From Candidatus Pacearchaeota archaeon (GTDB lineage Archaea; Nanobdellota; Nanobdellia; Pacearchaeales; GW2011-AR1), in the NCBI GenBank assembly GCA_018303845.1, contig JAGVXH010000004.1:1-64000 (forward strand): a stretch of 64,000 nucleotides of DNA. Reading direction: 5' to 3'. Both the position numbers and the translations under genes were made by a program. Shown here piece by piece: positions 1 to 8,295 of the stretch (within the stretch, counting starts at the first letter, position 1; each line of letters begins with the position of its first letter). The notes below the pieces were generated by a model. That model saw only the letters and a list, made by a program, of their open reading frames with translations. It was not told the origin of the DNA and did not search any database.

Positions 1-121
1 CGCCCGAGACAGGACTAAAAGTTCTTTAGAACTTTTCAGGAAATCGCAAGATTTCCGTTCCGAGTGACTTTGTCACGAAGGTTGAACCGTAGGTTCAAGT
101 CTCCACGCCCGAGACAGGACT
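1..121 (-). repeat. 105-bp hairpin unit behind tRNA-Arg, ending in a copy of the tRNA 3' end
   Basis: Bases 1-16 are identical to bases 106-121, which are the 3' end of the tRNA-Arg gene, so the two copies lie 105 bp apart. The DNA between them is a string of short perfect hairpins: 17-24 with 29-36, 39-45 with 50-56, 64-68 with 72-76, and 82-88 with 92-98. The last hairpin carries a GGTTCAA like a T-arm. A similar unit with the same 105-bp offset follows tRNA-Leu. The window edge cuts this one, so more copies may lie to the left. Confidence 0.75.
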
Positions 122-264
122 TGAACCTGCGACCCCGGCATTTCTCCTTCTCGCGAAACTTCCACGTTTCGCCAATCCTAGTTCTTTGGGTTTCAAGGAG
201 CCTTTCTTTTTAAGAAAGGGAGCTTTAGGAGTGCCGTGCTCTATCCAAACTGAGCTACCCGGGC
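106..264 (-). tRNA. tRNA-Arg (CCU) with an 84-nt intron
   Basis: The acceptor stem pairs 264-258 with 113-107 (GCCCGGG with CUCGGGC), with discriminator G at 106. The D-arm, anticodon stem (CGGCA with UGCCG) and T-arm are all present. The anticodon loop reads C-U-C-C-U-A, giving anticodon CCU. An intron from about 225 to 142 interrupts the loop after position 37, the usual archaeal site. The intron has an internal CCTTTCTT/AAGAAAGG hairpin, and its 3' part carries AGGAG, which can pair with the anticodon region as in a bulge-helix-bulge substrate. A TATA-like TTTTATAC lies about 30 nt upstream, near 286-294. Confidence 0.9.
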
Positions 265-337
265 ATATATAAAACCAGAAATGATAGTATAAAAGATTAA
301 GTATCTAGCTCTAATTTTTTCATAGATTTTTAGAAAA

Positions 338-492
338 CGAAGGTCGTTCGAATCCGGACGAAACCGAAGAATGAGGAGAGAGGATTAAAAGTCCTTCATG
401 GACTTTTAGGAAAGCAAAGCTTTCCGTGTCCGAGCTTCTTTGAAGCGAAGGTCGTTCGAATCCGACAAAAAACCCATGAGGAGAGGAGGATT
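338..492 (-). repeat. Tandem hairpin units behind tRNA-Leu
   Basis: The 18-bp word at 338-355 recurs at 446-463. A copy of the tRNA-Leu 3' end (372-386, with one base missing) recurs at 477-492, 105 bp on. The stretch 385-460 has the same hairpin order as the unit behind tRNA-Arg: an AAAAGTCC/GGACTTTT arm, a GGAAAGC/GCTTTCC arm, and a GCTTC/GAAGC arm followed by CGAAGGT. About 1.4 units are present. The shared non-tRNA part is a family of small repeats whose ends are adapted to each neighbouring tRNA. Confidence 0.7.
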
Positions 493-559
493 CGAACCCC
501 CGTAGGCTGAAGCCAACAGATTTTGAGTCTGCCCCGTTTGACCACTCCGGCATCTCCTC
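477..559 (-). tRNA. tRNA-Leu (CAA)
   Basis: The acceptor stem is GAGGAGA (559-553) with UCUCCUC and discriminator A at 477. The anticodon stem-loop is CAGA-CUCAAAA-UCUG, so the anticodon is CAA. A long variable arm (UUGGCUUCAGCCUA) and the T-arm GGGG-UUCGAAU-CCUC mark a class II Leu tRNA. No intron is present, and CCA is not encoded. Confidence 0.95.
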
Positions 560-595
560 GCGATAGCAAGACAAAAATTAAATCCTTATCAAGCA

Positions 596-666
596 TGCGC
601 GGACAGGGACTCGAACCCTGGTCAACTGGTTGGAAGCCAGTTATTCTGCCACTAAACTATCCACGC
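596..666 (-). tRNA. tRNA-Gly (UCC)
   Basis: The acceptor stem GCGUGGA (666-660) pairs with UCCGCGC (603-597), with discriminator A. The anticodon arm is ACUGG-CUUCCAA-CCAGU, giving anticodon UCC. The T-arm CAGGG-UUCGAGU-CCCUG is perfect. The length is 71 nt with no intron. Confidence 0.95.
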
Positions 667-720
667 ATAAAACAAATATCTAATCAAGGGTTTTAAAGTT
701 TATCATTACCGCGTCCCACA

Positions 721-730
721 AACTTTAAAA
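721..730 (+). promoter_or_regulatory. TATA box for secF-secD
   Basis: AACTTTAAAA lies 23-32 nt before the secF ATG, the spacing expected of an archaeal TATA box on a leaderless mRNA. A near-inverted copy at 689-700 could serve the divergent tRNA-Gly gene. Confidence 0.45.
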
Positions 731-752
731 CTCCTTCCGGTTTAACTATCAC

Positions 753-1904
753 ATGAAAAAATTCGAAGGATGGTATAATACAAATTACAAAAAATTACTA
801 ATAGTCCCAATTCTTCTAATAATCCTTTTTTCATCCTATATGATATATTTCTACAATCAAAATAATGATTTTACAAAAAGAGACGTTTCTCTTTCTGGAG
901 GAACTTCTATAACTTTACAAACAGAAATAAGCGCAGACGAATTCACCGAAGCCCTCTCCGATGTTTTCCCAGATATAGAGATAAGAACCTTAACAGATAA
1001 CACTGGGAAACAAACCCACCTAATCATTCTTGTCCCAGAAGAAAAAGACAAAATAATTGAAGCTATAGAGTCAAAACTTGATTTAGAAATAACTGAAGAA
1101 AATTCCAGTATTGAGTTTACACAAGGTAGTCTTGGAGACGAATTTTATAGACAGCTAATCGCATCTATGCTTTTTGCTTTTTTATTAATGGGACTAGTCG
1201 TTTTCATAACATTTGGAGAATCAAAAATTATCAAAGCATACGCAACAATATTAACATTAATAGCGATGAAAATTACATTTCCAACAATATTTGCGATATC
1301 TTTTTTGGTAATCTTTGGCATGATAGTCACCCCGATTTACGGACTTTATTTTTCTAGTTCCAAAAAATCTAAATGGATATTGCTTGGTTTGTTCGTATCG
1401 TTTGTCGTCTTCTACATCTTTCCTTATTACCCCATTGTATTCATTATCGCAATTATTTGCCTATGGTTATACGCTAGATATAGCGCCCCAAGTATTGCAG
1501 TTTTAGTTGCGGCATTTGCAGATATTCTTTTTACATTAGCAACTATAAATCTAATTGGAATGAAACTCTCTTCTGGAGGAATAATTGCACTTCTAATGCT
1601 TATAGGTTACTCTGTAGGAACTGACATTTTATTGACTTCCAGAGTATTAAGAAGGAGAAACGAAAGTGTAAATTCTGCATGTTTAGGAGCATTTAAGACC
1701 GGAAGCGCAATGACGCTGACTGCCATTGCGTCCATATTTGTTGGTCTAATGTTTATCTACAGATTTGAAACCGTTTTAAACCAAATATTTATCATAATCC
1801 TAATAGGGTTAGCATATGACTTGCTTAACACATGGCTTACAAACGTCCTGATAATAAAATGGTATGCCGAATCAAAAAATAAATATGACAAGGTAAAAAA
1901 ATAA
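753..1904 (+). CDS. secF: Protein translocase subunit SecF
   Basis: SecF works with SecD as the membrane accessory complex of the Sec translocon. The 383-aa protein has an N-terminal membrane segment (about 14-34), an extracytoplasmic P1-like domain (about 40-125) with the LSGGTSI motif typical of SecD/F, and then several membrane segments (about 130-375) including the conserved GYSVGTDILLTSRV stretch. The ATG follows a TATA box by about 23 nt. The gene ends one base before secD, so the two are one operon. The order secF-secD is usual in archaea. Confidence 0.93.
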   Translation: MKKFEGWYNTNYKKLLIVPILLIILFSSYMIYFYNQNNDFTKRDVSLSGGTSITLQTEISADEFTEALSDVFPDIEIRTLTDNTGKQTHLIILVPEEKDKIIEAIESKLDLEITEENSSIEFTQGSLGDEFYRQLIASMLFAFLLMGLVVFITFGESKIIKAYATILTLIAMKITFPTIFAISFLVIFGMIVTPIYGLYFSSSKKSKWILLGLFVSFVVFYIFPYYPIVFIIAIICLWLYARYSAPSIAVLVAAFADILFTLATINLIGMKLSSGGIIALLMLIGYSVGTDILLTSRVLRRRNESVNSACLGAFKTGSAMTLTAIASIFVGLMFIYRFETVLNQIFIIILIGLAYDLLNTWLTNVLIIKWYAESKNKYDKVKK

Positions 1905-1905
1905 A

Positions 1906-3438
1906 ATGAAAGTAACTTGGAGAATTTGGCTTATGATGTTTTTCTTAGGCATGTCTCTTCTAGCCATCTTTGGAAGTGCCCATAGTCCTTATATATCTCT
2001 TTTACAGACCGGAATTTTAATCGACAACGTGAAAGAAAATTCCAGTTTGTTTGATTCTGGCGTTAGAGCCAATCAAATTATTTCTTTCATAAATGATGAA
2101 AAGATAGAGAACTTGAAAGATTATAATAGTGTTATGGAACAATACCACTCCCTTGGGGACGGAGAAACAAAAAAAATTATAATAACAACAAAAGACAAGA
2201 GCGAGTTTGTATTGCTGGCGAGAAATACTATTTCAGAGGAAATCTCTTTGAGTGAGATACCCAAAACAAGAATTCAAACAGGATTAGATATTAGGGGAGG
2301 AGCAAGGGCGCTAGTTGCGGCAGACCGTAAATTAACTGATGCAGAATTAGATGACCTAATATCGATTTCTCAAGAAAGATTAAATGTTTACGGGCTTTCT
2401 GATTTAACAATTAGGAAGCAATCGGACTCTTCTGGAAACAAATATATGGTTGTAGAAATCGCAGGAACTAGTCCAGAAAACTTAGAGGCTCTTATTGGAC
2501 AACAAGGACATTTTGAAGCAAAAATAGGAAACGAAACAGTTTTTGTAGGTGGGAATAAAGATGTAACTCACGTGGGAAGAACGGGCCAAGATGCAATGGT
2601 CACAGAATGTTTTGCAGTTCAAGGAGGAGAATCATGCGAATTCCAATTTACAATTTTCCTTTCCGAAGAAGCAGCACAGCGACACGCGGATATTACAGAC
2701 ACCCTTTCAATCAACGGTTCTTATCTAAGCAAAAAACTAGATTTCTTTATTGATGGCAAATTAACAGAGTCCCTAAATATTGGAAGTTCGCTAAAAGGTT
2801 CCACAACAACACAAATATCAATTTCAGGCTCAGGTCAGGGTGCAACTAGAGAAGAAGCAATAGAATCAGCAAAACAAGAAATGAAACAATTACAGACAAT
2901 TTTAATTACAGGAAGCCTGCCATTCAAACTCGAGATTGTAAAAATAGATAAGATATCTCCGTTCCTAGGAGAACAATTCACAAAGACAATATTTATTGCA
3001 AGTTTTGCTTCATTCCTCGCCGTGTGTTTAATAATAATTTTAAGATACAGGAGAATAAAACTATCTTTTATAATGCTCTTCGTGGCCTTGTCTGAAATAA
3101 TAATGATTTTAGGATTTTCGTCGCTAATGAAAGCAAATCTAGATTTATCTTCTATTGCAGGAATAATTGCAGCCATTGGAACTGGGATAAACGACCAGCA
3201 GGTTATTGTAGATGAAACAATTAGAGGAAAACTTGAATCCATGGGAGTAAGGATAAAAGAGGCCCTATTTATTGTTTTTACGTCTTTCGCGACAATAATT
3301 GCATCTTTATTCCCACTATTCTATGTGGGGGCTGGACTACTTAGAGGATTTGCAGTAACTTCCATAGTGGGAGTAACTATTGGAGTTTTAATTACAAGAC
3401 CTGCATTTGCCGACATGATAAAACAAATGGAAAAGTAA
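1906..3438 (+). CDS. secD: Protein translocase subunit SecD with a PDZ-like insert
   Basis: The 510-aa protein starts with a membrane segment (about 7-25). Residues 35-105 then resemble a PDZ fold: SGVRANQIISFINDEKIENL is the usual PDZ carboxylate-loop and beta-strand pattern, and a basic, strand-rich tail follows. The hallmark SecD motif QTGLDIRGGARALV comes at about 124-137, followed by the P1 domain and six C-terminal membrane segments ending in GVLITRPAFADM. SecD and SecF help release and draw through secreted chains using the ion gradient. Identification as SecD is firm; the PDZ-like reading is from pattern only. Confidence 0.93.
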   Translation: MKVTWRIWLMMFFLGMSLLAIFGSAHSPYISLLQTGILIDNVKENSSLFDSGVRANQIISFINDEKIENLKDYNSVMEQYHSLGDGETKKIIITTKDKSEFVLLARNTISEEISLSEIPKTRIQTGLDIRGGARALVAADRKLTDAELDDLISISQERLNVYGLSDLTIRKQSDSSGNKYMVVEIAGTSPENLEALIGQQGHFEAKIGNETVFVGGNKDVTHVGRTGQDAMVTECFAVQGGESCEFQFTIFLSEEAAQRHADITDTLSINGSYLSKKLDFFIDGKLTESLNIGSSLKGSTTTQISISGSGQGATREEAIESAKQEMKQLQTILITGSLPFKLEIVKIDKISPFLGEQFTKTIFIASFASFLAVCLIIILRYRRIKLSFIMLFVALSEIIMILGFSSLMKANLDLSSIAGIIAAIGTGINDQQVIVDETIRGKLESMGVRIKEALFIVFTSFATIIASLFPLFYVGAGLLRGFAVTSIVGVTIGVLITRPAFADMIKQMEK

Positions 3439-3449
3439 AATTATTTTTA

Positions 3450-4490
3450 TTAAGAAATCAATGGCCTATAAAAGCTACAATTATCACAAACCTTAGGTCG
3501 CTTGCCATTTTGGAAATCATCTATTATTTCCCTCCATCTTTTACCTTTACAAATTTTCCCAAGAGAATCTTTCGTAATATTACCAATTACTAAATCATCC
3601 TTAAAGGTCTCAAGCACCCGACATCCACAAAGCCTTACATCTCCGTCGGGAAGTACAGATAGCATTAATAATCCCTGACAAGGATAAATTTTAACTTTAG
3701 GCACCCTCTTAAGTTCCTGAATTCCCAAAAGATTTCCCTTTTTAATTTGCCCTCCCCAATTATCATAAGTTTGCAAGAACAAAATGGTACAAATACCTTT
3801 TTTATAAAATTTCCAAAATGCAGTTTTTTTCATATCTTTCATAATCTCACGAACCGGCCTCATCGGACGAAATTCCAGCACAACATTCATCTTAATTTTT
3901 CTCCTATCAATTTCCCCTAAAAATTCCAAAATACCATCAAGCTGATCTTTAGCAGCACTATCACTAATTCCAAAAACCTTCGCACTATATTCAGGAAAAA
4001 CATCGCCAAAATCAAAATGAAGATTATCAATTCCAGACTCAGCTAGTTTAGATATATTATCATTTTTTTTCAATAAAATGGCATTAGTAAAAAGACTGCA
4101 GGAAAGCCCTTTTCTTTTGAGATATTTAACTTTATCAAAAAATCCAGGATCCATAAGGACCTCCCCAAGAGTAGGGGTTAATCCAATAGACTTCCCTCCT
4201 ATTTTTATATAATCATCGACGGCTTTCTTAAAAATATTAAGTGGCATAAACTCTCTCCTTCCTTTAAAAAATTTGTAAGCGCAAAAACTGCAACTTGCAT
4301 TACATGCGGTGGAGGGAATTATGCCAAGTCCGACAGGTTTAATCTCAATTTTACCACGTTTTCTAAGAATGTAATAATTAAACAAACTCTCGATGTCTTC
4401 TCCAATCGTGTTGTATTTAGATAAAGTTTTAGGGACGACTGGCGCAACTTGTTGCATTGTGCCTGAACATAGGATTTGCTGAATTCTCAT
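3450..4490 (-). CDS. Radical SAM/SPASM domain protein
   Basis: The 346-aa protein has the radical SAM motif C63-x3-C67-x2-C70 in TACNASCSFC, which binds the 4Fe-4S cluster that cleaves SAM. The C-terminal third has the Cys pattern of a SPASM/twitch auxiliary-cluster domain: CQG near 260, C288-G-C290, and CDNC at 335-338. Such enzymes modify peptides, sugars or other small molecules, and the substrate cannot be read from sequence. A TATA-like CTTTTTAAAA at 4511-4520 lies 21-30 nt before the start, so it is probably transcribed apart from the sugar operon above it. It converges with secD, 11 bp away. Confidence 0.85.
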   Translation of the reverse strand: MRIQQILCSGTMQQVAPVVPKTLSKYNTIGEDIESLFNYYILRKRGKIEIKPVGLGIIPSTACNASCSFCAYKFFKGRREFMPLNIFKKAVDDYIKIGGKSIGLTPTLGEVLMDPGFFDKVKYLKRKGLSCSLFTNAILLKKNDNISKLAESGIDNLHFDFGDVFPEYSAKVFGISDSAAKDQLDGILEFLGEIDRRKIKMNVVLEFRPMRPVREIMKDMKKTAFWKFYKKGICTILFLQTYDNWGGQIKKGNLLGIQELKRVPKVKIYPCQGLLMLSVLPDGDVRLCGCRVLETFKDDLVIGNITKDSLGKICKGKRWREIIDDFQNGKRPKVCDNCSFYRPLIS

Positions 4491-4510
4491 AAATTAAGAT
4501 AACTGAATTA

Positions 4511-4520
4511 CTTTTTAAAA
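4511..4520 (-). promoter_or_regulatory. TATA box for the radical SAM gene
   Basis: TTTTAAAAAG on the minus strand lies 21-30 nt before the start codon at 4490, consistent with a leaderless transcript. Confidence 0.4.
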
Positions 4521-4535
4521 GTTGATAATTAAAAT

Positions 4536-4982
4536 TTATTCGTGCTCAGATTGAATTCTTCCGTCCCCTCTTCCATATTCATCTCCAACCCTAATAACAT
4601 CATCAACCTCAGGAGTTGAGGCTTCCATAAAAACAACATCTGTTAAGCAATTCATTCTATGTTTTCTCCCATTGGGAATTGTCCATATAGCGCCAGCTCC
4701 AACCACCTTTTTTTCAATAGAACCTGTATCATTTTCAAAGTAAGCTTCAATGGTCCCTTTTAATATAAAATTCGTTTCAACCTTTTGTGTGTGATATTGG
4801 AAGCTTGTCTTTGTGCCTTTCTCCATATAAAGTTTTTTCATAACATATAATTTTTCCTCATCTCCAACATTCTCACTTTCTCTATAATTAATCCAGACTT
4901 CTTTGCCCCATGGTTTTTTAACAACTTTAGCACTATCTTCAGAATATGCCCATCGTCCATTTGAATCAGATTCATTTACCAT
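4536..4982 (-). CDS. Cupin, phosphomannose-isomerase C-terminal-like
   Basis: The 148-aa single-domain cupin has KPWGKEVW at 23-30 and the metal-site pattern H64-x4-E69 followed by H108 in NGRKHRM. The C-terminal STPEVDDVIRVGDEYGR is characteristic of the cupin domain found at the end of bifunctional mannose-6-phosphate isomerase/GDP-mannose pyrophosphorylases. It could isomerise or epimerise a phosphosugar, but the family is catalytically diverse. It is the last gene of the seven-gene operon, 1 bp after the SDR gene. Confidence 0.8.
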   Translation of the reverse strand: MVNESDSNGRWAYSEDSAKVVKKPWGKEVWINYRESENVGDEEKLYVMKKLYMEKGTKTSFQYHTQKVETNFILKGTIEAYFENDTGSIEKKVVGAGAIWTIPNGRKHRMNCLTDVVFMEASTPEVDDVIRVGDEYGRGDGRIQSEHE

Positions 4983-4983
4983 A

Positions 4984-5718
4984 TTAATTACTTATAACAA
5001 GCCCTCCATCTACTATGATTGTTTGCCCTGTAATATAGCTCGATTTATCCGAAGACAAGAATACAATAGTTTCGGCAATTTCCCTAGGTTCAGCCATCCT
5101 TTTCAATGGAATTTCATCAACTTGCCTTTTTATTCTAGAAGACCACGTTTGATTGGTCATTTCAGTTTTGGTAAATCCAGGCGCAACACAGTTCACAAAA
5201 ATGTTGGGAGCATATTGATTGGCCATACTTGCCGTCAAATTTATAACAGCAGCTTTAGATGCAGCATAGGCAGAACTTCCAGCGTTGGAGGGAAAACCTT
5301 TTATGGAGGAAACATTTACTATTTTTCCATACTTTCTTTCTATCATCCCAGGAATTACGGCCTTAGAGAAATTGACAACCCCCAAGACATTAGCGTCAAA
5401 AACTTCTCTCCAGTCCCGTGAATCCAAATCCCAAAAGTTTTTAGATCTGGCAATCCCAGCATTATTTATTAAAATATCTATATTAGAATTTAGAGATTCA
5501 ATTTTTTTAACTACAGAATTTAACTCCCCAGCATCACAATAAATATAATTAGAATCAATTTCTTTAGCAAGCCCCTTTAGTTCACAAGATTCCGTTCTTC
5601 CATGCAAGATTACATTAGCACCATATTCTTTGAAAAGTCTAGCCGTAGCAGCACCAATTCCACGAGAAGAGCCAGTAATAAGTGCAGTCTTTCCTTCTAG
5701 GCAACGTTCTTTATTCAT
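4984..5718 (-). CDS. Short-chain dehydrogenase/reductase
   Basis: The 244-aa protein is a classical SDR with TGSSRGIG (15-22) for NAD(P) binding, NNAG at 85-88, and the full catalytic tetrad N110, S138, Y151 and K155. Its closest general type is FabG-like 3-oxoacyl or sugar ketoreductase. In an operon of sugar nucleotidyltransferases and an aldolase it more probably reduces or oxidises a sugar intermediate than a fatty acyl chain. It overlaps the upstream aldolase gene by 8 bp. Confidence 0.88.
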   Translation of the reverse strand: MNKERCLEGKTALITGSSRGIGAATARLFKEYGANVILHGRTESCELKGLAKEIDSNYIYCDAGELNSVVKKIESLNSNIDILINNAGIARSKNFWDLDSRDWREVFDANVLGVVNFSKAVIPGMIERKYGKIVNVSSIKGFPSNAGSSAYAASKAAVINLTASMANQYAPNIFVNCVAPGFTKTEMTNQTWSSRIKRQVDEIPLKRMAEPREIAETIVFLSSDKSSYITGQTIIVDGGLVISN

Positions 5719-6703
5719 AGTTTTTTATAGTCTCCTTTATGGCTTTTATTATAGACATATGAATGTCTTCGCATGCACCAAGTCTTTTCAGTATATTCTT
5801 ATAGGATTCAGATGAAAAATGATAATGCCCAGCAATTACCCCGCATAAAAATTTATTATTTTCAGTATTATCTTGCAACCATTTTCTCCATTTCTCTCCA
5901 TTCTGAATTTCTTCTAAAAAATCTTCGAAATCAATCCCATATTCCAAGCATTTAGTTATCGTAATCATAGTTTGCACAACTCCCAATTGAGGCGCAATGT
6001 TTAACGCATCCACCAACCCAACCCTTTTTGCAATTTCCTTCTTGGACAAATAGTCAGCATTATGTTCTTTTAACTTAAGATTGTATTTTTTCAAAATACG
6101 AACAACTTTTTCAACAAATTCTTCATTAAAAAATCCAACCTGATTTATCTCCTTAATCAAACTACCAGTTTGAACAACGTAAAATTCAGGAGAACAAAAA
6201 CTAGAAAAAAATCTAGCCTCACTATCAATTCTTCTCAAGTCTTCTTCTTTAAGATTGGTTCCAGAATTAACATCAGTTCCAATCTCTAATTTAATTTTAG
6301 AATTTAATTTTAAACAATATTCTATCGCCTTTTTAGATTCCAATAATTTTTCTTCTTGCGTTCCAGCAAAATTACAAAAATCAATATGTATCAAATCAAA
6401 TCCACAAGAGATATCTTCTTTAATAGTAGCGTAAGTATCATCTAATTCAAATATCCCATTAAAGCCGGGTCCACAATGATCTCTGCAAATCAAGACGTTA
6501 GCAAGAGGATATTTCAACTTCATACTTTCGATAAAATTCATAAATTCTCGGGTAGTCCATCCTTCAACATATCCGCCATTATAATCTATTTGATTTTTAG
6601 AAGCAATAATCATAAGTTGTCTTTTACTCTCTTCAGATGCATAAAAGATTGCTTCAATTATTTCTATGCTCATCGGGCCTACTCCCAAATTAGAATTAAT
6701 CAT
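5711..6703 (-). CDS. GatZ/KbaZ-like class II aldolase-family protein
   Basis: The 330-aa protein resembles the GatZ/KbaZ family (tagatose-bisphosphate aldolase partner subunit). It has the IIASKNQIDYNGGY stretch (32-45), matching the family's IEATSNQVxQxGGY, and CRDHCGPG (73-80), matching GDHLGP. The TIM-barrel pattern continues with HIDFCN, LEIGTDVN and KEHNADYL. GatZ and KbaZ are usually seen as chaperone-like partners of GatY/KbaY, but no GatY/KbaY gene is present here. The protein may therefore act alone on an unknown keto-sugar phosphate. It overlaps both neighbours by 4-8 bp, so translation is coupled. Confidence 0.78.
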   Translation of the reverse strand: MINSNLGVGPMSIEIIEAIFYASEESKRQLMIIASKNQIDYNGGYVEGWTTREFMNFIESMKLKYPLANVLICRDHCGPGFNGIFELDDTYATIKEDISCGFDLIHIDFCNFAGTQEEKLLESKKAIEYCLKLNSKIKLEIGTDVNSGTNLKEEDLRRIDSEARFFSSFCSPEFYVVQTGSLIKEINQVGFFNEEFVEKVVRILKKYNLKLKEHNADYLSKKEIAKRVGLVDALNIAPQLGVVQTMITITKCLEYGIDFEDFLEEIQNGEKWRKWLQDNTENNKFLCGVIAGHYHFSSESYKNILKRLGACEDIHMSIIKAIKETIKNYE

Positions 6704-8295
6704 TTTATCCTCCCCATTTCTTTTAGCGCATAATAAAGTTTCATCTTTCCAAAAAAATAAAGCATTAGATCAAATGGTTCATGATGCAAAGGAGACATAT
6801 TCAAAAAAATCAAAGCCCTAATTAGTTTTATCTTGGAAAGATTATATCCTTTCTCTTTAACGAATAATTCAAATTCTTCTCTAGCTTCAATTAAATCATT
6901 CCCAACAATAAAGTTATAATAAACATTTGATCCACTCATATCAAAAGTGAAGTTCCCTTCTTTGATTAGCTTATATGATATAGTAAGTCCGCCATAAAGC
7001 TTGGACAAATCATAATATCTGTCTCCATATTCAATAAGCCCCCCAAGCTCATGTCTCCAATCAATCAATTTAAATTTTCGCAAATTACTAAGAGGATCTA
7101 TTGAAACAATTACATTATCAAATTGCAAGTCTCCATGGAAACCAGAAGATACCCCATTCGTGAGATCATCCCAATCTATACATTTTAACATCTCACTTAG
7201 CGTAGGAATATTCGCTCCATTTATCTTATTCTCGCCATCTACTATTCCAGTTTTTTTATAGAATAAATCTAGTCTATCCATGGTTTTATCTCTGTAAAGT
7301 TTTTCACAAGCAATCTTAAATTCTATCTTTTTCTGACCATCCAATTTAACATCCTTCCAAAGATTACTTTGCGCCCAATACAAAAAGTCCTTAGTGGTCT
7401 GTTTGTCAAGAGAATCATAAACAACTTTCCCTTCAATTTTTTTATATGAATAAAAGTTTCCCATGACAGAGATTATTTCTGGACATAAATTTCCCAATAT
7501 TTTTGCACGCAGATATCTTTTCTTAACAATATCTTCATTCGCAAAATATTTTATCACCTTATCTTCAACGAAATACAAAAACTCATTGCCTTTACTAAAA
7601 TCAAAACTTTTCCCTCCAGAAAAACTCTTATTAGTCTCAATATATGATTCCATTGTTCCAGCATCAAACCATGTAAAACTTTTAGGGACAAGCCTCTGCT
7701 CAATCAGACTATTAAATCCATTTGAAACCTGGATTTCTCCACCAATTAATTCACTGTTTTTTTCAAGAGCATTGAAGAAAATATCGTAGTCTTTAATTCC
7801 AGCAAGACCAATAAACGCAAATTTATTATCACATTTAATTTTGTCATTCAATTCATAAATTAAATTATTTTTTATTTTAACAGTACAATATTTTTCAGTT
7901 TCCTTGACGGGCGCGGTTCCAAACCAATTTTCATATGGTTCAGGAATATCTTCTATTACCAAAGTATCAACTGCAAATAAAACAAATGGACACTGTAGTT
8001 TTTCCTTGCATTTCAAAAGAGAATACCCAGGCCCAGTCCCAGGCCCAATATAATTATCTACTTCAACAAAAGTAAATTTTCTATCTCCATGAGCAAGCGC
8101 TAGATAATCTCTAACCGTATTCCCTTTGTGCCCAAGTGCGATAACAATTTCAATATTTTTATCAAACTTTTCAATTATTCTAGAAATCGTCGCTTTGAAA
8201 TTAATCGGCAAAAGAGCCTTATTTATGTTGTCAGTAACAGGCCCCATTCTATTTCCAACTCCTGCGGCAAGAATGCAAGCCTTATAATTATTCAT
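6700..8295 (-). CDS. Sugar nucleotidyltransferase fused to an APH/choline-kinase-like kinase
   Basis: The 531-aa fusion starts with a nucleotidyltransferase domain (about 1-235) with the signature LAAGVGNRMG (9-18) and a GPGTGPG loop. The C-terminal half (about 240-531) is an APH/choline-kinase-like kinase with the Brenner motif H387-G-D389, N394, and D412 in LIDWRHE. One polypeptide could thus phosphorylate a sugar and activate it with an NTP. The N-terminal domain is a close paralogue of the C-terminal domain of the HAD fusion at 9664-10818. It overlaps both the YdcF-like gene and the aldolase gene. Confidence 0.85.
   Translation of the reverse strand: MNNYKACILAAGVGNRMGPVTDNINKALLPINFKATISRIIEKFDKNIEIVIALGHKGNTVRDYLALAHGDRKFTFVEVDNYIGPGTGPGYSLLKCKEKLQCPFVLFAVDTLVIEDIPEPYENWFGTAPVKETEKYCTVKIKNNLIYELNDKIKCDNKFAFIGLAGIKDYDIFFNALEKNSELIGGEIQVSNGFNSLIEQRLVPKSFTWFDAGTMESYIETNKSFSGGKSFDFSKGNEFLYFVEDKVIKYFANEDIVKKRYLRAKILGNLCPEIISVMGNFYSYKKIEGKVVYDSLDKQTTKDFLYWAQSNLWKDVKLDGQKKIEFKIACEKLYRDKTMDRLDLFYKKTGIVDGENKINGANIPTLSEMLKCIDWDDLTNGVSSGFHGDLQFDNVIVSIDPLSNLRKFKLIDWRHELGGLIEYGDRYYDLSKLYGGLTISYKLIKEGNFTFDMSGSNVYYNFIVGNDLIEAREEFELFVKEKGYNLSKIKLIRALIFLNMSPLHHEPFDLMLYFFGKMKLYYALKEMGRIK

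Noticed and set aside
320-596. Minus-strand reading frames over the tRNA-Leu region
   Set aside because: They run through a tRNA gene and its hairpin repeats and have no protein-like pattern.
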